This document shows positions 13,786-25,835 of a stretch of 64,000 nucleotides of DNA, in pieces. Location of the stretch: contig NC_135027.1 in NCBI RefSeq assembly GCF_051020955.1, positions 1,488,001-1,552,000 on the forward strand, written 5' to 3'. The notes beneath the pieces are model-generated. The model was given only the letters and a program-made list of their open reading frames with translations, searched no databases and was not told the origin of the DNA. Every line of letters begins with the position of its first letter. The first letter of the stretch is position 1. A program made the position numbers and the translations under genes. This stretch comes from Megalopta genalis (lineage: Eukaryota; Arthropoda; Insecta; Hymenoptera; Halictidae).

Positions 13786-14372
13786 TTATAGCAGACATAA
13801 ATTTTGGATAAAAATTGGTCAACTTTGATCGACGATAACTCCGCCAGAAATCATCGTAGAACGATGACATTCATCTTAAATTAAAGCTCGAAATCTCTAC
13901 TTTAAGACAGTATTACTTGATTTTAAATCGGATTCACCCTCGCTACTATAACCCTTTAAACGTATGGTCATGTTTGTCACATTAAAAATGACCAAGTTCA
14001 ACGAAATGCATAAAATTTCATGTCACAAAATTTGTTCGCAGATGCCATTTATAGCGGAACGAAGTTTGATCCTTTCCCTTTAATTTCAAACCAAAAGAAA
14101 CGCGGCTGCGACTTTTTTCGCAAAGTTACAGCATTCGAAGTAATCCTTGCATCACAGCGGCAAGAGCGAATCGAACTAAAACTTTGTACGGCATAGTCTC
14201 ACAATTTAAAGAGTTACAGTGGCGAGGGTGCATCAAACTCGAAATCCAGAAACATTATCTGAAAGTAGATGTTCCAAGCTTTAATCTAAAAAAGACGTCA
14301 TCCTGCTACGATAATTTTACACGGAGTTATCGTCAGTCAAATCTGGCCAATCTTTAAGCAAAATTTCAGCAA
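13786..14372. mobile_element. Inverted-arm repeat element with arms of about 170 bp
   Basis: The left arm (about 13786-13960) contains AAATTTTGGATAAAAATTGG, GACGATAACTCCG, ATTAAAGCTCGAA and CACCCTCGC in order. The right arm (about 14200-14372) carries the same blocks in reverse order on the other strand: GGCGAGGGTG, CTTTAATCT, CGGAGTTATCGTC, CCAATCTTTA. Arm divergence is moderate. The loop of about 240 bases has no long open frame. A solo diverged arm of the same family lies at 25621-25835. I call it a non-autonomous foldback-type element. The superfamily is unknown because clear target duplications were not resolved. Confidence 0.75.
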
Positions 14373-14589
14373 GCTGCCATTTTTCGAGCAGCGAATAATT
14401 CGAAAAGAAAATGTTGACCGCGGAGCTGTCAATTGGAGCGTATCGTTTTTACTCGTAACAACAGGATTATTTCGCTCATCAGGATTAACAAGGAAAACTT
14501 GCTGAAGCTTGCCGGAGGAGCAGGCACTTTCGGCGAACAATGTATCACGGTCTACGTGAATTCCCGAAGAACTGAGAACCGTTCATACA

Positions 14590-15560
14590 ATACTTGAATC
14601 GAGTATCCTCACTTGTAACAGTCCCATCCTGTCCGGTCCGTTTGAGGTGGTTCGGTGGCAGCCTCTTCAGGTGTGCCCGCGGGGACACCGCATTTCCCGG
14701 TGAGAATAGGCTCTCGACGGAGGATCACCGATCGTCGCGTGCACCCGATCGACAAATCATATGCGTCGCGGAAACCAGTTAGGCGCTCGGAGCGATCGAA
14801 GAGAACCGCGAGCCAGCCGGTGCTCGGCTGTCAGCTATCTAGTCCCGCGAAAGTCTCCCCACCGATTTCTCGGCTCCGACCGCCCCCTCCAATTAAATCG
14901 CGCGGTCGGGGGACCGAGGAGAACCGTTTCCCATCCGTCGGGGCGCCTCTTTTCCGCCACCCGGCTCGATTTCTTTCCACTTTACTTACGATCCTCATGA
15001 TGCTCTAATCCGTTCCAAGAGAGGTCCGGGCACTGCTCGATCACCGATCGCCGATTTTCCACTTGGGTCCCGACGAAGCCGTTCGGCGAATCCGCTCGAC
15101 GAAGCTCGGGGGTTGAAACTTTCGGATGGAAGAGCCGCGGATTAGAAGCTCCTCGGACGAGAGCAGAAACGCTAACGATGCCGATAAAGGTGGGTCGTAG
15201 GTGTATCAGCCACGGTTGCCGTACAGGGGCCGTTTGACGATGGGTGGGGGCTGTTCCTGGGACTTATATGTCGCCGCTGGAGGCCACGCGACGCGGCTCT
15301 TTTTTCTCCAGCCCCCTCCCAGCAGCTCGTGGATCCTGCGGTGCGCCTCTAGCCGGGCCCTTGACGATGGTCAAGGTGAGACCCAGTACCACCTGCCCCG
15401 AGGGGACACCACGCGACCGATCGCCGGCCATTAAGAATCGCTTCGGGGAAATACACGCGGCGGGGCACGCCGCGCGCGCCGCCTGCCTTCTCCGCGCAAG
15501 GCTGCTTTCTTGGATCCTATGGCCACCCGTATCCTTGCTGGCGGTCATCATTATGATTAA
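14590..15560 (+). other. GC-rich island with possible 5' exon signals
   Basis: A GC-rich stretch of about 1 kb between AT-rich flanks. Two ATG codons sit directly before consensus-like splice donors: ATGCCGATAAAG followed by GTGGGT (start 15178, donor 15190), and ATGGTCAAG followed by GTGAGA (start 15367, donor 15376). Either could be a very short first coding exon of a gene on the + strand. The open frames of 117 codons at 14655-15008 and 196 codons at 15244-15834 show no domain, and GC content explains their length. Evidence is only motif-level. Confidence 0.2.
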
Positions 15561-17215
15561 TCAAGGTGTGACAATTTGCGCCGGGCTTGCGCTGCACGCG
15601 ATTGAGCAATCGTATGTGGGACGTCGTGGTCAATCTTTCAATTCAACGATGTCCGATGTAATAGTTTCGTCCAGCCGTGCGCGATACGTGCGGCCAGGGT
15701 GCGGCGACTGGAAATTCTTTGGACACTTTTTGGAGTTCGTTAGCCCTCACGTGCTACGTTTGTTATTAATAGATTGCCGATTTTTATGTATTCATGACGC
15801 ACCGAAGTTTTTAGAATGCAAAACTATTTGCTGATTTGAAAACTGATTCTGCGCTCGTCGTAAGGAATTTTCTAGTTGACGTAAGAAATCCTTTCATTCT
15901 TCAGATTTTTATAATAGAACTCATGAAAATGAGAGTTTGTACGTGATGCTGAAGGTTCAATTTAAAGATTAATATCAATATTACTTTATTTTATTACACT
16001 GTCCCATTTGATGCAACCAAATCTGGAACAGGACAAAATGCACACTTTAAAAGAATTAAAAATAAAAAGGCAAGAAATCGTAGGAAAAAGGGATAACACC
16101 AAGCATTCTTATAGCGAATGAACTGATCTTTCGTGTGTTTCCAATTAGAATTCGATAGGTCGTTTAGTTTTTTTAATATCTTCTCCCAAAGACTCTAGAC
16201 GTTCGCAATTATTAATGTGAAATATGGTCAAGGAACGGCATTACGGGTTATTCCCGAACTCCGAGTAGCGTAGTCATCTAAATATTCATGCGACTGCGCT
16301 AATAAACCCGGAACAACCTTTGCGCATGACAGCGCCAGTCCCGGAGACAATAAACTGCCGAGCCTCGCATAAGGAAAAACGTTGTAACGTTTAATAATAA
16401 TAAACAGATACAGTCTATGTCCCGTGAGTCAACGGTAAACACGTATTTGCCTAATAGATGCCACGCGTGCGTCTCTAACGCGAGCAGCAAAAAACCGATG
16501 AAGCATCTCCTGTCGCCGAGGAACGCGAATTCCTGAACGATTGTCGTTGCAAAATCAAATTAACGCGGATTACCCACGCGATCCCTATTATAAAGATCGT
16601 TCTACGTAAGCGACCCGACGCTTCGGAATGATTATAGCCGGCGTGATCTCGATCGGAATCCGGATCTCCTCGAGCAGTGATGTCATTCGACTCGGTAAGG
16701 ACTCTGTGTCCATTTATAATATTTTTATTTATTTAATGCGTCGCGAGCGCGAACATACAGAAGTAGATGCGAACAGGAAACGAAAAAGATCGTTAGCGAA
16801 GACGATGCTGAAAGAACTAGTGTAAGGGCAAAAAGGGAAACGAAATGAAGAATACGTGCAGCAACGGAAGCTATCCTAGGTAGACATTAACAATTTATTT
16901 AAGCCTTAACCGGTGAAATTTTGCGAATTAAATTTTTCCGATTACGCACATACTTCCAAATTCGTTTAATTATTTCCAAATTAGTAAGTAAATACCTGCA
17001 AGTAAATTTACATTCGATCATTGCAAAATTTATGAGTTGATAGAATAATTTGTTCGGAATAACGAGTAATTGCTATTTGAATAAAATCGTCGACTAAAAA
17101 GAATTCATTGGAGTAATTATTTTAGATAAATATTTATAATACGTTCTTTGTAAGTTGAAAATGAAATGATAGCGGAAAGAACGTTGATTAGAATGTAGTA
17201 TCGCTGCTATTGCGT
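15561..17215. other. Unique DNA, no gene recognised
   Basis: AT-rich with short unrelated frames. I saw no repeat family shared with the rest of the window and no RNA gene. Confidence 0.4.
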
Positions 17216-17229
17216 TTATAGTATTTCTG

Positions 17230-17325
17230 TTTCGACGCCATATTGTCGGGCCCGACTCTGCCAGGACGCCATGTTGTCGGGCCGACGCTTACTGTCACGC
17301 GCCATCTCGTCGGCCCAAGCGTTGG
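17230..17325. repeat. Three 32-bp units carrying CGCCAT..GTCGG
   Basis: CGCCATATTGTCGGGCCCGA, CGCCATGTTGTCGGGCCGAC and CGCCATCTCGTCGGCCCA occur at 17235, 17267 and 17299, a regular 32-base spacing. GCCAT is the core bound by YY1/Pleiohomeotic-type zinc fingers, so a regulatory role is conceivable. A short tandem repeat is the conservative call. Confidence 0.7.
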
Positions 17326-17330
17326 TGACG

Positions 17331-18640
17331 CTATTTTAGCACAAATAATTACATTGCCGCAGTAAAATCGCGCTTCCCTTAACAGAAATAATTTCTAAAA
17401 TATTTTCAGGGTCGGAGGAAACGTTGAGCTTAATGAATTTCCGGTTTTATCGCGGCATCTCTGTCGCAGAAGTTTCCAAATCGCGTTAGAGAGATCCCAG
17501 CGTCGCAGCAATCGTATTTCGTGCCGATTCGTCATAAAGCCGAGTTCTAGGATCGTTAATGCCTTCAAGGCGATCACTAATTGTCGATCCAGACTTGTCG
17601 CGACGATCTCTAAGCGGTTTCCGCCGACGCAGATTGTTCGCGTCCGTCTGTGGGATCTGCGAATCGGTGTCATCCGACGGCGGTTATCGCGAGACAGTCA
17701 GCTGACGATCTCGTCGGACGGAAATCAACAGAAAAAACCATCGAACAACGTTTGCCACGGGACAACGTTTCACAGCGACACGGGATCGGCAAGGACGCGC
17801 TGCATCTGCATGCCGCGATTCGAGTCGGAAACGCGATCGGGTAGTCAAGGGAACGCGATTTTGGTTGCGGCGAGGACGCTTGTTACTCGCGGCGCTTGTT
17901 TTTGCGGCCTCTGTCCCTTCGTGGGCCTTGGAGAGATCCCAGGGATCGAGCCTCGATCGCCTAGGCCCGAAGGTTGATGGAAGAAAGGGAAACGAAACAT
18001 AGACGAACGATAATAATTGAGACGTTTCATAGAAGAATCTCGTTCATGTGCCCTAAGTGCTTGGAGTAGAATATTAGTCAAGATACAGAAAAATTATTTA
18101 AAAAGAGTCGCATTTTTTCTTCATTCTTCCACGTACTTCGTTTTATTTTCAAACTAATATGTAATAAATTGACAAACAAATTAGGGATACGACTTTTTTA
18201 TGATGTCATCTCGGTTCTGGAAAAAGGGCACGTAAACGAATTACTTAAACGTTATACAACAAACACGTATCAACATCAAATCGTAACACCCATTTCCAGA
18301 ACATTCGAGAGTGTATTACTGTATCTTAGAAAAATTGAATCTTTATTATTGTATCACTTTTCATTAAGAAAACTTTGCGATTGCTTTTCTCGAAATGGCA
18401 TTTCGACGTGTATGCACTTCTTCCACCCATTGCCTCGATTTCTGCTTACAGCAATAAAACGGGACGATAACGACTATTGTCCTGCCAGCTTCCGCGGATT
18501 CTTGAAGTTCCTAAATGCATAACGATCGCCGATCGACGCTGTCGAAGAAAGGGCTGCAAAGCGGGCGACGCGCGTCTGGTCGCGTCGCACTCTCAGCCTT
18601 CGTCGGAAATGGAATCGTCGGCCTTAACCCGATAATTAGC
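17331..18640. other. Unique DNA, no gene recognised
   Basis: A GC-rich portion (17.4-17.95 kb) has open frames of 64-92 codons without known domains. The rest is AT-rich, including a 117-codon frame at 18169-18522 with no recognisable motif. Confidence 0.4.
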
Positions 18641-18650
18641 CGGCTTTCAG

Positions 18651-18710
18651 CCGCGACACGGTGCAAGGATACCACCGGTGCTTTCCAATACCATGGGCAA
18701 ACCGAGGAAG
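18651..18710 (+). other. Candidate 60-bp internal exon (unconfirmed)
   Basis: A branch-point-like CTTAAC (about 18623) and CGGCTTTCAG come before a 60-base segment that ends at GAAG followed by GTTAGT, a good donor. The segment is open in one frame, reading CKDTTGAFQYHGQTEE in part, and its length is divisible by three. The polypyrimidine tract is weak and I do not recognise the peptide. The same segment also contains CCATGG (ATG at 18693), so it could instead be a first exon beginning MGKPRK. This is inference from splice-like motifs only. Confidence 0.2.
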
Positions 18711-21270
18711 GTTAGTCCTTGAACGATCGGTCAGCCTGGATCTCCTAAATTCGATTGATCTCGCGAGGCCGATGGATCCCTGATCACCGACCGTGTCGCT
18801 GCTTGTGGTTTCTCGGGCCTCAAATTTTTGCCAACCTGCACGAATCGACCCGTGATTCGCTATATCTGTCTTTTTACAATAAAAATGTACCTCGGTTCAG
18901 TGTTCGATGCAACAATTAGGGAGATCCGACTATCATCCTCCGATCATGTCTTGTTTTAAAATAGCACGGTGTCTAATGGAAGTCAATGGATGCATATAAT
19001 ATTTATGATTTACTTGAACTGCAAAAACCATAATTTTTCTCTGAATTAAATTGAATTAAGTCATATTGAATTAAATTAAATTGAGCCAAACCAAATCAAA
19101 TTGAATTGAGTTGAATTAAAAATGAAAACGGTTTTGAACGGATTCGAAAAATTCGGAGTCGGGGATGCGTGGAAAATGCGAAGCACGCATCTCGCAGAAT
19201 GTGGAGTAGAGGCCCGTAGAAGCTGTGTTACACTAGGCCAGGAATCTAGATCAATCGGCGAATCACGTGAGCAATTATCTCTGAAACCAGTTCTCTAGGA
19301 TCATTTGCATGCCGTTTTCGCTTTTCGATCGGTCGCGACGCGGCGCGATTACTTTCGGCAATCTGTCGTACGGCCCGCGAACGATTAAATCGAGACTGCC
19401 GAATCTCCATTTCGGTACACCCGATTACTTACAAACCGGTCGGGCAATCCGGCATCGACATAAATCAAACGGTTTACGAGCGTCCGGTCATTACCGACGC
19501 ACGCTACTACCGCTCGCGGACACCGTTCGCGTAAGATTGGTAACGCGTTACTAACATAATCGCGCGCGTATTATGCAAACGACGCGAAATCGTATGCCAG
19601 GAATGTCGTAGAAACATCAACGCGCCTGTCGAATTTATCTTGACCTTTTCATCTCCGGGGGTAGCCCAGTTTCACCGCAAAATTCTACGACGAAATCGAA
19701 ACGGCCGCGAGCTAGTTTAAAATTGCGCGATCTTTATTCGTTCAGTTCGTTGACAATTATATTTATAGGGACGATCCTTTGTAACACAGGCTAAAGTAAT
19801 CGCACGAATATAATTATTAGACTATGGATTGCATGCATTTATGGCAGAAACGAATGGGCGAAATATAAAATTGCGAAGATTTTCGGAGGATTTAATGATT
19901 TTTTATCGCGCTACCTTGAACATCTTAATTATCAAAAGAAACGATTTAATTTCGATGAATTCCTGTTCAATCGACTTGATCGAAATCGACTAAAAGCAGC
20001 GGTTTCTAACGTGAGCTCAAAATTTCCAGAACGCGAGCGCGTTTACTCGTCCGAGGAACACGCGAGCGAGTGCGCGTAACAGATTTTTCAGAAAATTGCG
20101 AACGCCTCGCGGCCAAGAGAAGCCGCTCCGCGCAACAAGAACAGCTTAACGATGAAAACGAGGTGGGAGCCGCGGTCGTCCGATCGATCGGGTAATTTCA
20201 ATTACGTTTTATCGCGCTTAATAAGCCGCGAAATTGAAAGTCGAACGCGCGCGAAACCGTTCCGTGGGACCCGACGGTGAAACAACGACCGGTCAGACGC
20301 TTATCTGCTCGCGAGACCGGCGCCATTGTCCGGCGATTTTTCCTAAAGGAAACACTTTTAACGAACACGATTATCCTCGAAACTTCGAGCCGCAAGAAAT
20401 ATCGAAAGTCCTCGCGGCACGGGCCCGGTTCGGCCTCGAACGGCCTCGATCGTCCTCAGGAGGCGACGTCCTTCGTTGCATTTTCGATGCTCGCTTCGTT
20501 TCACCCGAGCTTATTAAATTGGCGTACGCTCGATCGAGCGGAAGGTGAAAAGAGAGGCGAGGAGAGACTCGGCGGAAAAAATGACGAAGGTCGACGACGG
20601 TGTACCGTGCAATTACCGGGGGACGTATTGTAAAATTCTGCGGCTAATTGCGCGGATGATCGGTAAGGATCCTTATGAAAGTCTAACGACGATCGAAGGA
20701 GACGTCACCGCGCGGCGATCCCGTGGCCTCGAGGCTCGCGCAAAAATCATTGGAATTATGAAAACTCGTCGTGCACGAGTTCAGAAGAGCGAGAGACGAT
20801 CGGCGGATTATATCCAACGGTGTTATTCCGCGACGACGCGACGATCCATGAAGCGGCCGGGTGAACGGGGCAGCGATTAAATAACGATCGGCTATTTAAA
20901 CACCGTGAACTCTTTTTACGCAGTCGATCACTATTTATACTGGATCTTGCGCAATTTCTTCTCGCCTATACCGACACCAGGCACTCTCGGCGTCCGACGA
21001 AAGCGTCCTCCGTTCCGCGGGACACCGCAAAGAAAATCATTTTCATAGCGGGTTTCCCGCTTTTTTACGACGGTGTCGTCCTCGCCGCGACGTCGCCGAC
21101 ATTCTGATGCACTTTTTCAGATATCATTGAACAGGCTGCGAGGTTTTCTGATCCATCGACACTCTAACCGTCGGCCAGTTTTGGATTTTTCGCGATACGA
21201 AGACGCGGGCTGGTTCTATTTATTGAAATTAGACTGCGGATCTTTTAGGCAAAACAAACGTTTTCTGATG
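18711..21270. other. Unique DNA, no gene recognised
   Basis: A short imperfect ATTGAATTAAATTA repeat lies at about 19040-19120. The GC-rich part at about 20.05-21.07 kb has frames of 104-118 codons with no known domain. A block at 19831-19870 (ATGCATTTATGGCAGAAACG) resembles one at 22943-22985. Confidence 0.4.
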
Positions 21271-21272
21271 TA

Positions 21273-21467
21273 TAATTGTACGAAACGAAAATTAGATGAA
21301 AATGTTAAATTCTTCTTAATCGTTTCAATACGTTCAAGAGAAGATCGTTTCGATCGGAAGATCGGTTTGGCTATTAACGTAATTGTACGAAACGAAAATT
21401 AGATAAAAATGTTAAATTCTTCTTAATCGTTTCAATACGATTCGATCGGAAGATCGGTTCGGCTATT
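21273..21467. repeat. Tandem duplication, unit about 90-105 bp
   Basis: AATTGTACGAAACGAAAATT, then AATGTTAAATTCTTCTTAAT, then GATCGGAAGATCGGTT and GGCTATTAA occur twice in the same order, from about 21273 and about 21380. The second copy lacks about 15 bases of the first. It is noncoding. Confidence 0.85.
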
Positions 21468-22239
21468 AAACAATAAAGGCTATAAAGAAGAATCCATAAT
21501 TCGTTCTGTGCGATTCTGATAAAAAAGTAGAAAATGTTATTAGATTAAAGAGGACATAAAAAGAGAAAAAAGAACAGATTTTAATCAGAAAATTCTGCGA
21601 ATTTAATGTTCGTTTCGCTAAATGTTACCAAATATTTCGAACGCGAACTCGTCGGAGAATCGAAGAGACGACGCCATCGTCGCCGAAATCCATGTGAGCG
21701 GTCATCGATTATCGATTATCGATTAGGCGAGACCTCCAGAAGTCGTTCGCATTCACGCGCGGAAGAATTCCGCGATCGACCGAGTTTTGCCGCAAACGGC
21801 GACCAGGAAGCCGTCCTGATTTCGTATGTACGCGTTCCAGTTGTCGTTCTAATTGCATCTTCGGACTGCAAACGATCCAATTAGCCGTCAATTCGAAGAC
21901 CTCCGTCTCGCAGTCGCGCTCCATTAACCGGCTGCGACGACAACGTCCACGGTCATTGCGATCACTCGACTGTGGATCTCCATGCAAATCTGCGGTTTTC
22001 GAGCGCCCCGCTCAATGACGGCCGCCGATTCGACACTGACAAGTCTCATTGAGAGCTTTACTCAATCAGCGACACGCTGGCGATTTGCTTGGACCTTCCT
22101 GAACGCTGCTTTTATAGTTAAACGGCCTTCACACTATAACGACTGGTTTCATATTTTTTCGTTCTGAAATTCTTGAAATTATGAAGAGTCTTCCGTGAGA
22201 AACGATCGAATAAATCATGTACTTAGAACGTTAAGACGA
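21468..22239. other. Unique DNA, no gene recognised
   Basis: Contains three tandem copies of ATCGATT at 21704-21726. No exon or RNA gene was seen. Confidence 0.4.
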
Positions 22240-22880
22240 AATATGATAAAAAGATATATAGTAAGATATATAAGATATATAATAAGATATAATAAGATAT
22301 ATCAGATATAATAACATACACATAATAAGGTATATAGTAAGATATAATATGATATATAATACGATATACAAGGTGTCCCAAAAATGCCTCGCAATCCGGA
22401 AATGGCGGGTTCCTCAGATCATTTGAAACAACTTCTTCGTTTACAAAAATGTTCTCCGAGGCACCGTTAACGAGTTATTAACGAAAAAGAGTGACCAATA
22501 AGAATCGAGTACGGCTGACGCGAGGCGGCCCAGTCAACCAGCGCACGAAGCCCAGTTCTGCTCATTGGCTCGGTCGCCTTGCACCAGCTGAGCTCGCCTC
22601 TCATTGGTCACTGTTTTTCGTCAATAACTCGTTAATGGTGCCTCGGAGAAAATTTTTGTAAAGGAAAAAGTTGCTTCAAATGACCTAAGGAACCCGCCAC
22701 TTTCGGATTGCGAGGCATTTTTGGGACACCCTGTATAATAAGATATAATAAGATACGTAATAAGATATAATGAGAAATTTAATCAGATGTAATAAGATAT
22801 ATAATAAGATATATAATAATATATAATAAGATATATAATAATACATAATAAGATATATAATAAGAGAGATATAATAATAC
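22240..22880. repeat. AAGATATAAT-type satellite split by a MITE
   Basis: Imperfect AAGATATATAAT units run from about 22240 to 22364 and resume from 22738 to about 22880. A hairpin MITE (22365-22737) sits between the halves. The two halves have the same composition and unit, so the satellite was probably continuous before the insertion. The repeat offers a dense set of TA target dinucleotides. Confidence 0.85.
22365..22737. mobile_element. Long-hairpin MITE, copy 2 (GGGTGTCCC family)
   Basis: Starts TATACAAGGTGTCCCAAAAA and ends TTTTTGGGACACCCTGTATA. The arms pair for about 140 bases. Its centre aligns with copy 1 only when reversed, so it is inserted in the opposite orientation, and it keeps about 30 central bases that copy 1 lacks. 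There is no transposase frame. The 65-codon minus-strand frame at 22685-22882 is an artefact of the right arm plus AT satellite. Confidence 0.9.
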
Positions 22881-23515
22881 AAAGCAAGAAGAGACGTCTA
22901 AATGAAATCAATCCTGTAACTCTTATAAATATACCGCGAATTTTATGCATTTATGGCAAGAATGAATGGCTGAAACATGAAGTAATGAAAAGATCGAAAG
23001 GAACTGAGAACGTTGGCGTACCAACTTAGCGTTATTAAAATCATCTGAGAAAGAAAAAATATTGCAATCGACCGCTGCGTCTTGTGATCTATACGGGCAT
23101 TGATAAAGTTCACTGCGAACGCCGAAGACAATCGAACCGCGCCCGGCCTTGAACCACACCACAATCGCGTGATCCTTGACTAGTCGGAACGATCTCGATA
23201 CGATTTATTGGAACGTTCACCCGCGTCCGGGAATTGTGGCGGGCCGGTCTTTCCGCAGCGGGTAGCCGAATCGCTCGGCAAGGCTTCTGTTCCGGTTGCG
23301 AATCCTAGAATGAGTCACTCGGCCTAACAACTTTCTATCCAGGCCAATCAAATTTCAAGGAACATGTCGTCATCGATAGCCCGTCGAACCGACAGCTCTA
23401 TAATTTGCTGACTACAGAGTTGTCACGCGAATCGAAGGGTTAATTGGCAAATTTGAAGATTCGCTTGGAGATAAGGTTATTGTAAATGACAATATTGTAG
23501 GGTTCGTTCTGAAGA
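22881..23515. other. Unique DNA, no gene recognised
   Basis: Moderate composition, with no repeats beyond the weak ATGCATTTATGGCA block at 22943. Open frames of 73-79 codons on the minus strand have no recognisable features. Confidence 0.4.
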
Positions 23516-23990
23516 GAACATTGATTTATAAAGAAATTCAAATAAATCATAAAGAAATTAAATTAAATTATAAATATTAATATTAAATGTTATGATAATA
23601 TAATAATATTAATATACAATATTAAATATTATAATATAATAATATTAATATTCAATATTAAATATTATAATAATATCAAAATATTAATATTCAATACTAA
23701 ATATTATAATATAATAATATTAATATTCAATATTGAATATTATAATAATATAATAATATTAATATTCAATATTAAATATTATAATAATATAATAATATTA
23801 ATATTCAATACTAAATATTATAATAATATAATAATATTAATATTCAATACTAAATATTATAATAATATAATAATATTAATATTCAATATTAAATATTAAT
23901 TTATAAATAAATTCAAATACATCATGAAGACATTAAATTGAATTAAATTAAATTACATTAAATTGAATTAAATTAAATTACATTAAATTG
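23516..23990. repeat. AT-rich tandem array, unit about 38-40 bp
   Basis: AATATTAATATTCAATAT and its variants recur about every 38-40 bases from 23580 to about 23905, with AATATTATAATAATATAATA between. ATTAAATTGAATTAAATTA repeats follow to about 23995. It is almost pure A+T and noncoding. Confidence 0.85.
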
Positions 23991-23995
23991 AAGTA

Positions 23996-25620
23996 AGTTA
24001 AATATTGGCTGTCGACCCCGTGAAGGTTGACTGCGTTTCCGTACCGAATGCTCGAGACCGGCTTTCAGCCGGCAGATTTCCGAGAAGCAAAGTGGTTCGA
24101 TCGTGAAAATTCGCGATCCGGTCTCGCGTCACCGCCGGAAGTGGACGTCTCTGGCTTCCGTTGCAGACGAATTCAGCTCATGGACGCTCGATGCGCGTGA
24201 CGCAGCGAGTAAATTGCCAGTTTGTTACTCGGAAGGCGGTGCAGCCCACCGAAGACGCAATTAGCAATACGAATGCACCTTTTATGAGGTCGCGGCGTCA
24301 CCTTCGTCGCGCCGGGCTCGTTAGCCGTGGTTTCCGTGTCATTCTACCGCCCTCGATCTTCCACGAAAGCTTTCGATCTTCGTCGTCCTTGGAAACGAAC
24401 TCGTCGCGCGATTTCGTCTCCGCCGTCCACGCGGACGAAAACCACCGTTAGAGCAACCGAAAACATTTTCGAATGCAGCTGCAGGTTCGATGGTGGGCGA
24501 CGACCGATATCAGATTTCGAAGCTGTTCTTTGGTCATCCTCGAGGGTTCGACGCGCGTCACACCTGATGGGATTTTATTGCTAGCAAGGACGTCGTTCCG
24601 CTGTAACAACCTAATTTCCTATTCGTTAGTCGAACGGAACGACGCGACGCCGCGAAAACGATGGCGAAGGACCTACCTCGGCAGTCGATTATTATTATCT
24701 TGTTGGCAACCCTTAACATTTACATTCGGAAACGCGGCATAAAAAGCTATTAAACACAGCCATTAAGTTAATTTTAATCTTTTTTATAATTTAGCTTTTA
24801 TATTTAATAATATAATAATAATATAATATAACAATATAAATATAATAATAATAATATATAATATTATATATAATATTATATAAATATAATAATAATAAAA
24901 TATAATATAATAAATAAATATAATAATAATTTATATTTAGCTTTAATATTATTGACGAACAACAGTATTATTCTTTAATTTACGTTCCTTTTTGGATTTT
25001 TTAATTATCAGGTCTTACAGCATTTTTATCATTTCTTTGTTTTATCGTCGGCACTAAAAGGGTTAACGCTTTAATCATTGCGCGACATTCGGACATGCCG
25101 AGTCTTTCTATGGATAAATAATTCCTATCTAACGATAAATCGTACGAAACGAAGTTGCATCGTGGAAATGACAGCAATTAGGACACGTCGTGATCGTGAA
25201 AGATGATCGTTTGAAGCGAAGCTGAAGGATCGACGCCGCTCCATGACGGATTAATCGAGTGTTTTCGAACGGCGCGCGGAGCGCTCGCGAGCCTGACGTA
25301 ACCACGCAATCTCGGGCCCACGGGTAGGCCGAGCAGCATGCAAGCGAATTAACCTGATTCCCGCGTGTTATGCGACCGTGTTTTCAGGCCGAGCGCGAAC
25401 CACGTGCCTCCGCGGAAACCACTTTCCATCAAGCCAGCCGCGACGAGAATCTCATTAATTTCCGCGGTCCTCGTCGAATCCGTTGGACCTCCAAAGCGAC
25501 GTCCTTCGACCTTACAACCCCCGAGTTTCGTAAAAAAATACGAAAATTTCTTATTCAAGGACTTGCGACCGCGATTTGCCGATCGGGAACACGAAAATCA
25601 ATTCTATAAATTAAATAAGC
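23996..25620. other. GC-rich then AT-rich unique DNA, no gene recognised
   Basis: A GC-rich island from about 24.0 to 24.7 kb has arginine- and serine-rich frames with no known domain. An AT simple-sequence tract (ATAATAATATA type) runs from about 24780 to 24945, and mixed sequence follows to 25620. I see no supported exon. Confidence 0.4.
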
Positions 25621-25835
25621 TGCTGAAAAAGATTACAGCAGAGACAAATTTTGGATAAAGATCGGCTGACTTCGACGGACGATAACTTCGCGAAAAATCA
25701 TGGTAGGATGACGATTTTTTCTTTCAATTAAAGCTCGAAGCGTTTACTTTAAGACAGTATTTCTGGATTTCGAGTTTGATGCGCCCTCGCCGCTGTAATT
25801 CTTGAAACGCGAGACCATGCCGTAGAAATCGTCAA
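25621..25835. mobile_element. Solo arm of the 13.8-kb inverted-arm element
   Basis: Shares, in order, CAAATTTTGGATAAAGATCG, ACGATAACTTCGCG, AATTAAAGCTCGAA, TTTAAGACAGTATT, GCCCTCGCCGCTGTAA and GAGACCATGCCGTA with the left arm at 13786-13960 and the reverse complement of the right arm at 14200-14372. No opposite arm was found nearby, so it is a truncated or one-armed copy. Confidence 0.75.

Noticed and set aside
15244..15834. 196-codon + strand open frame
   Set aside because: It begins in a GC-rich island and runs into ordinary AT-rich DNA, with no recognisable protein feature.
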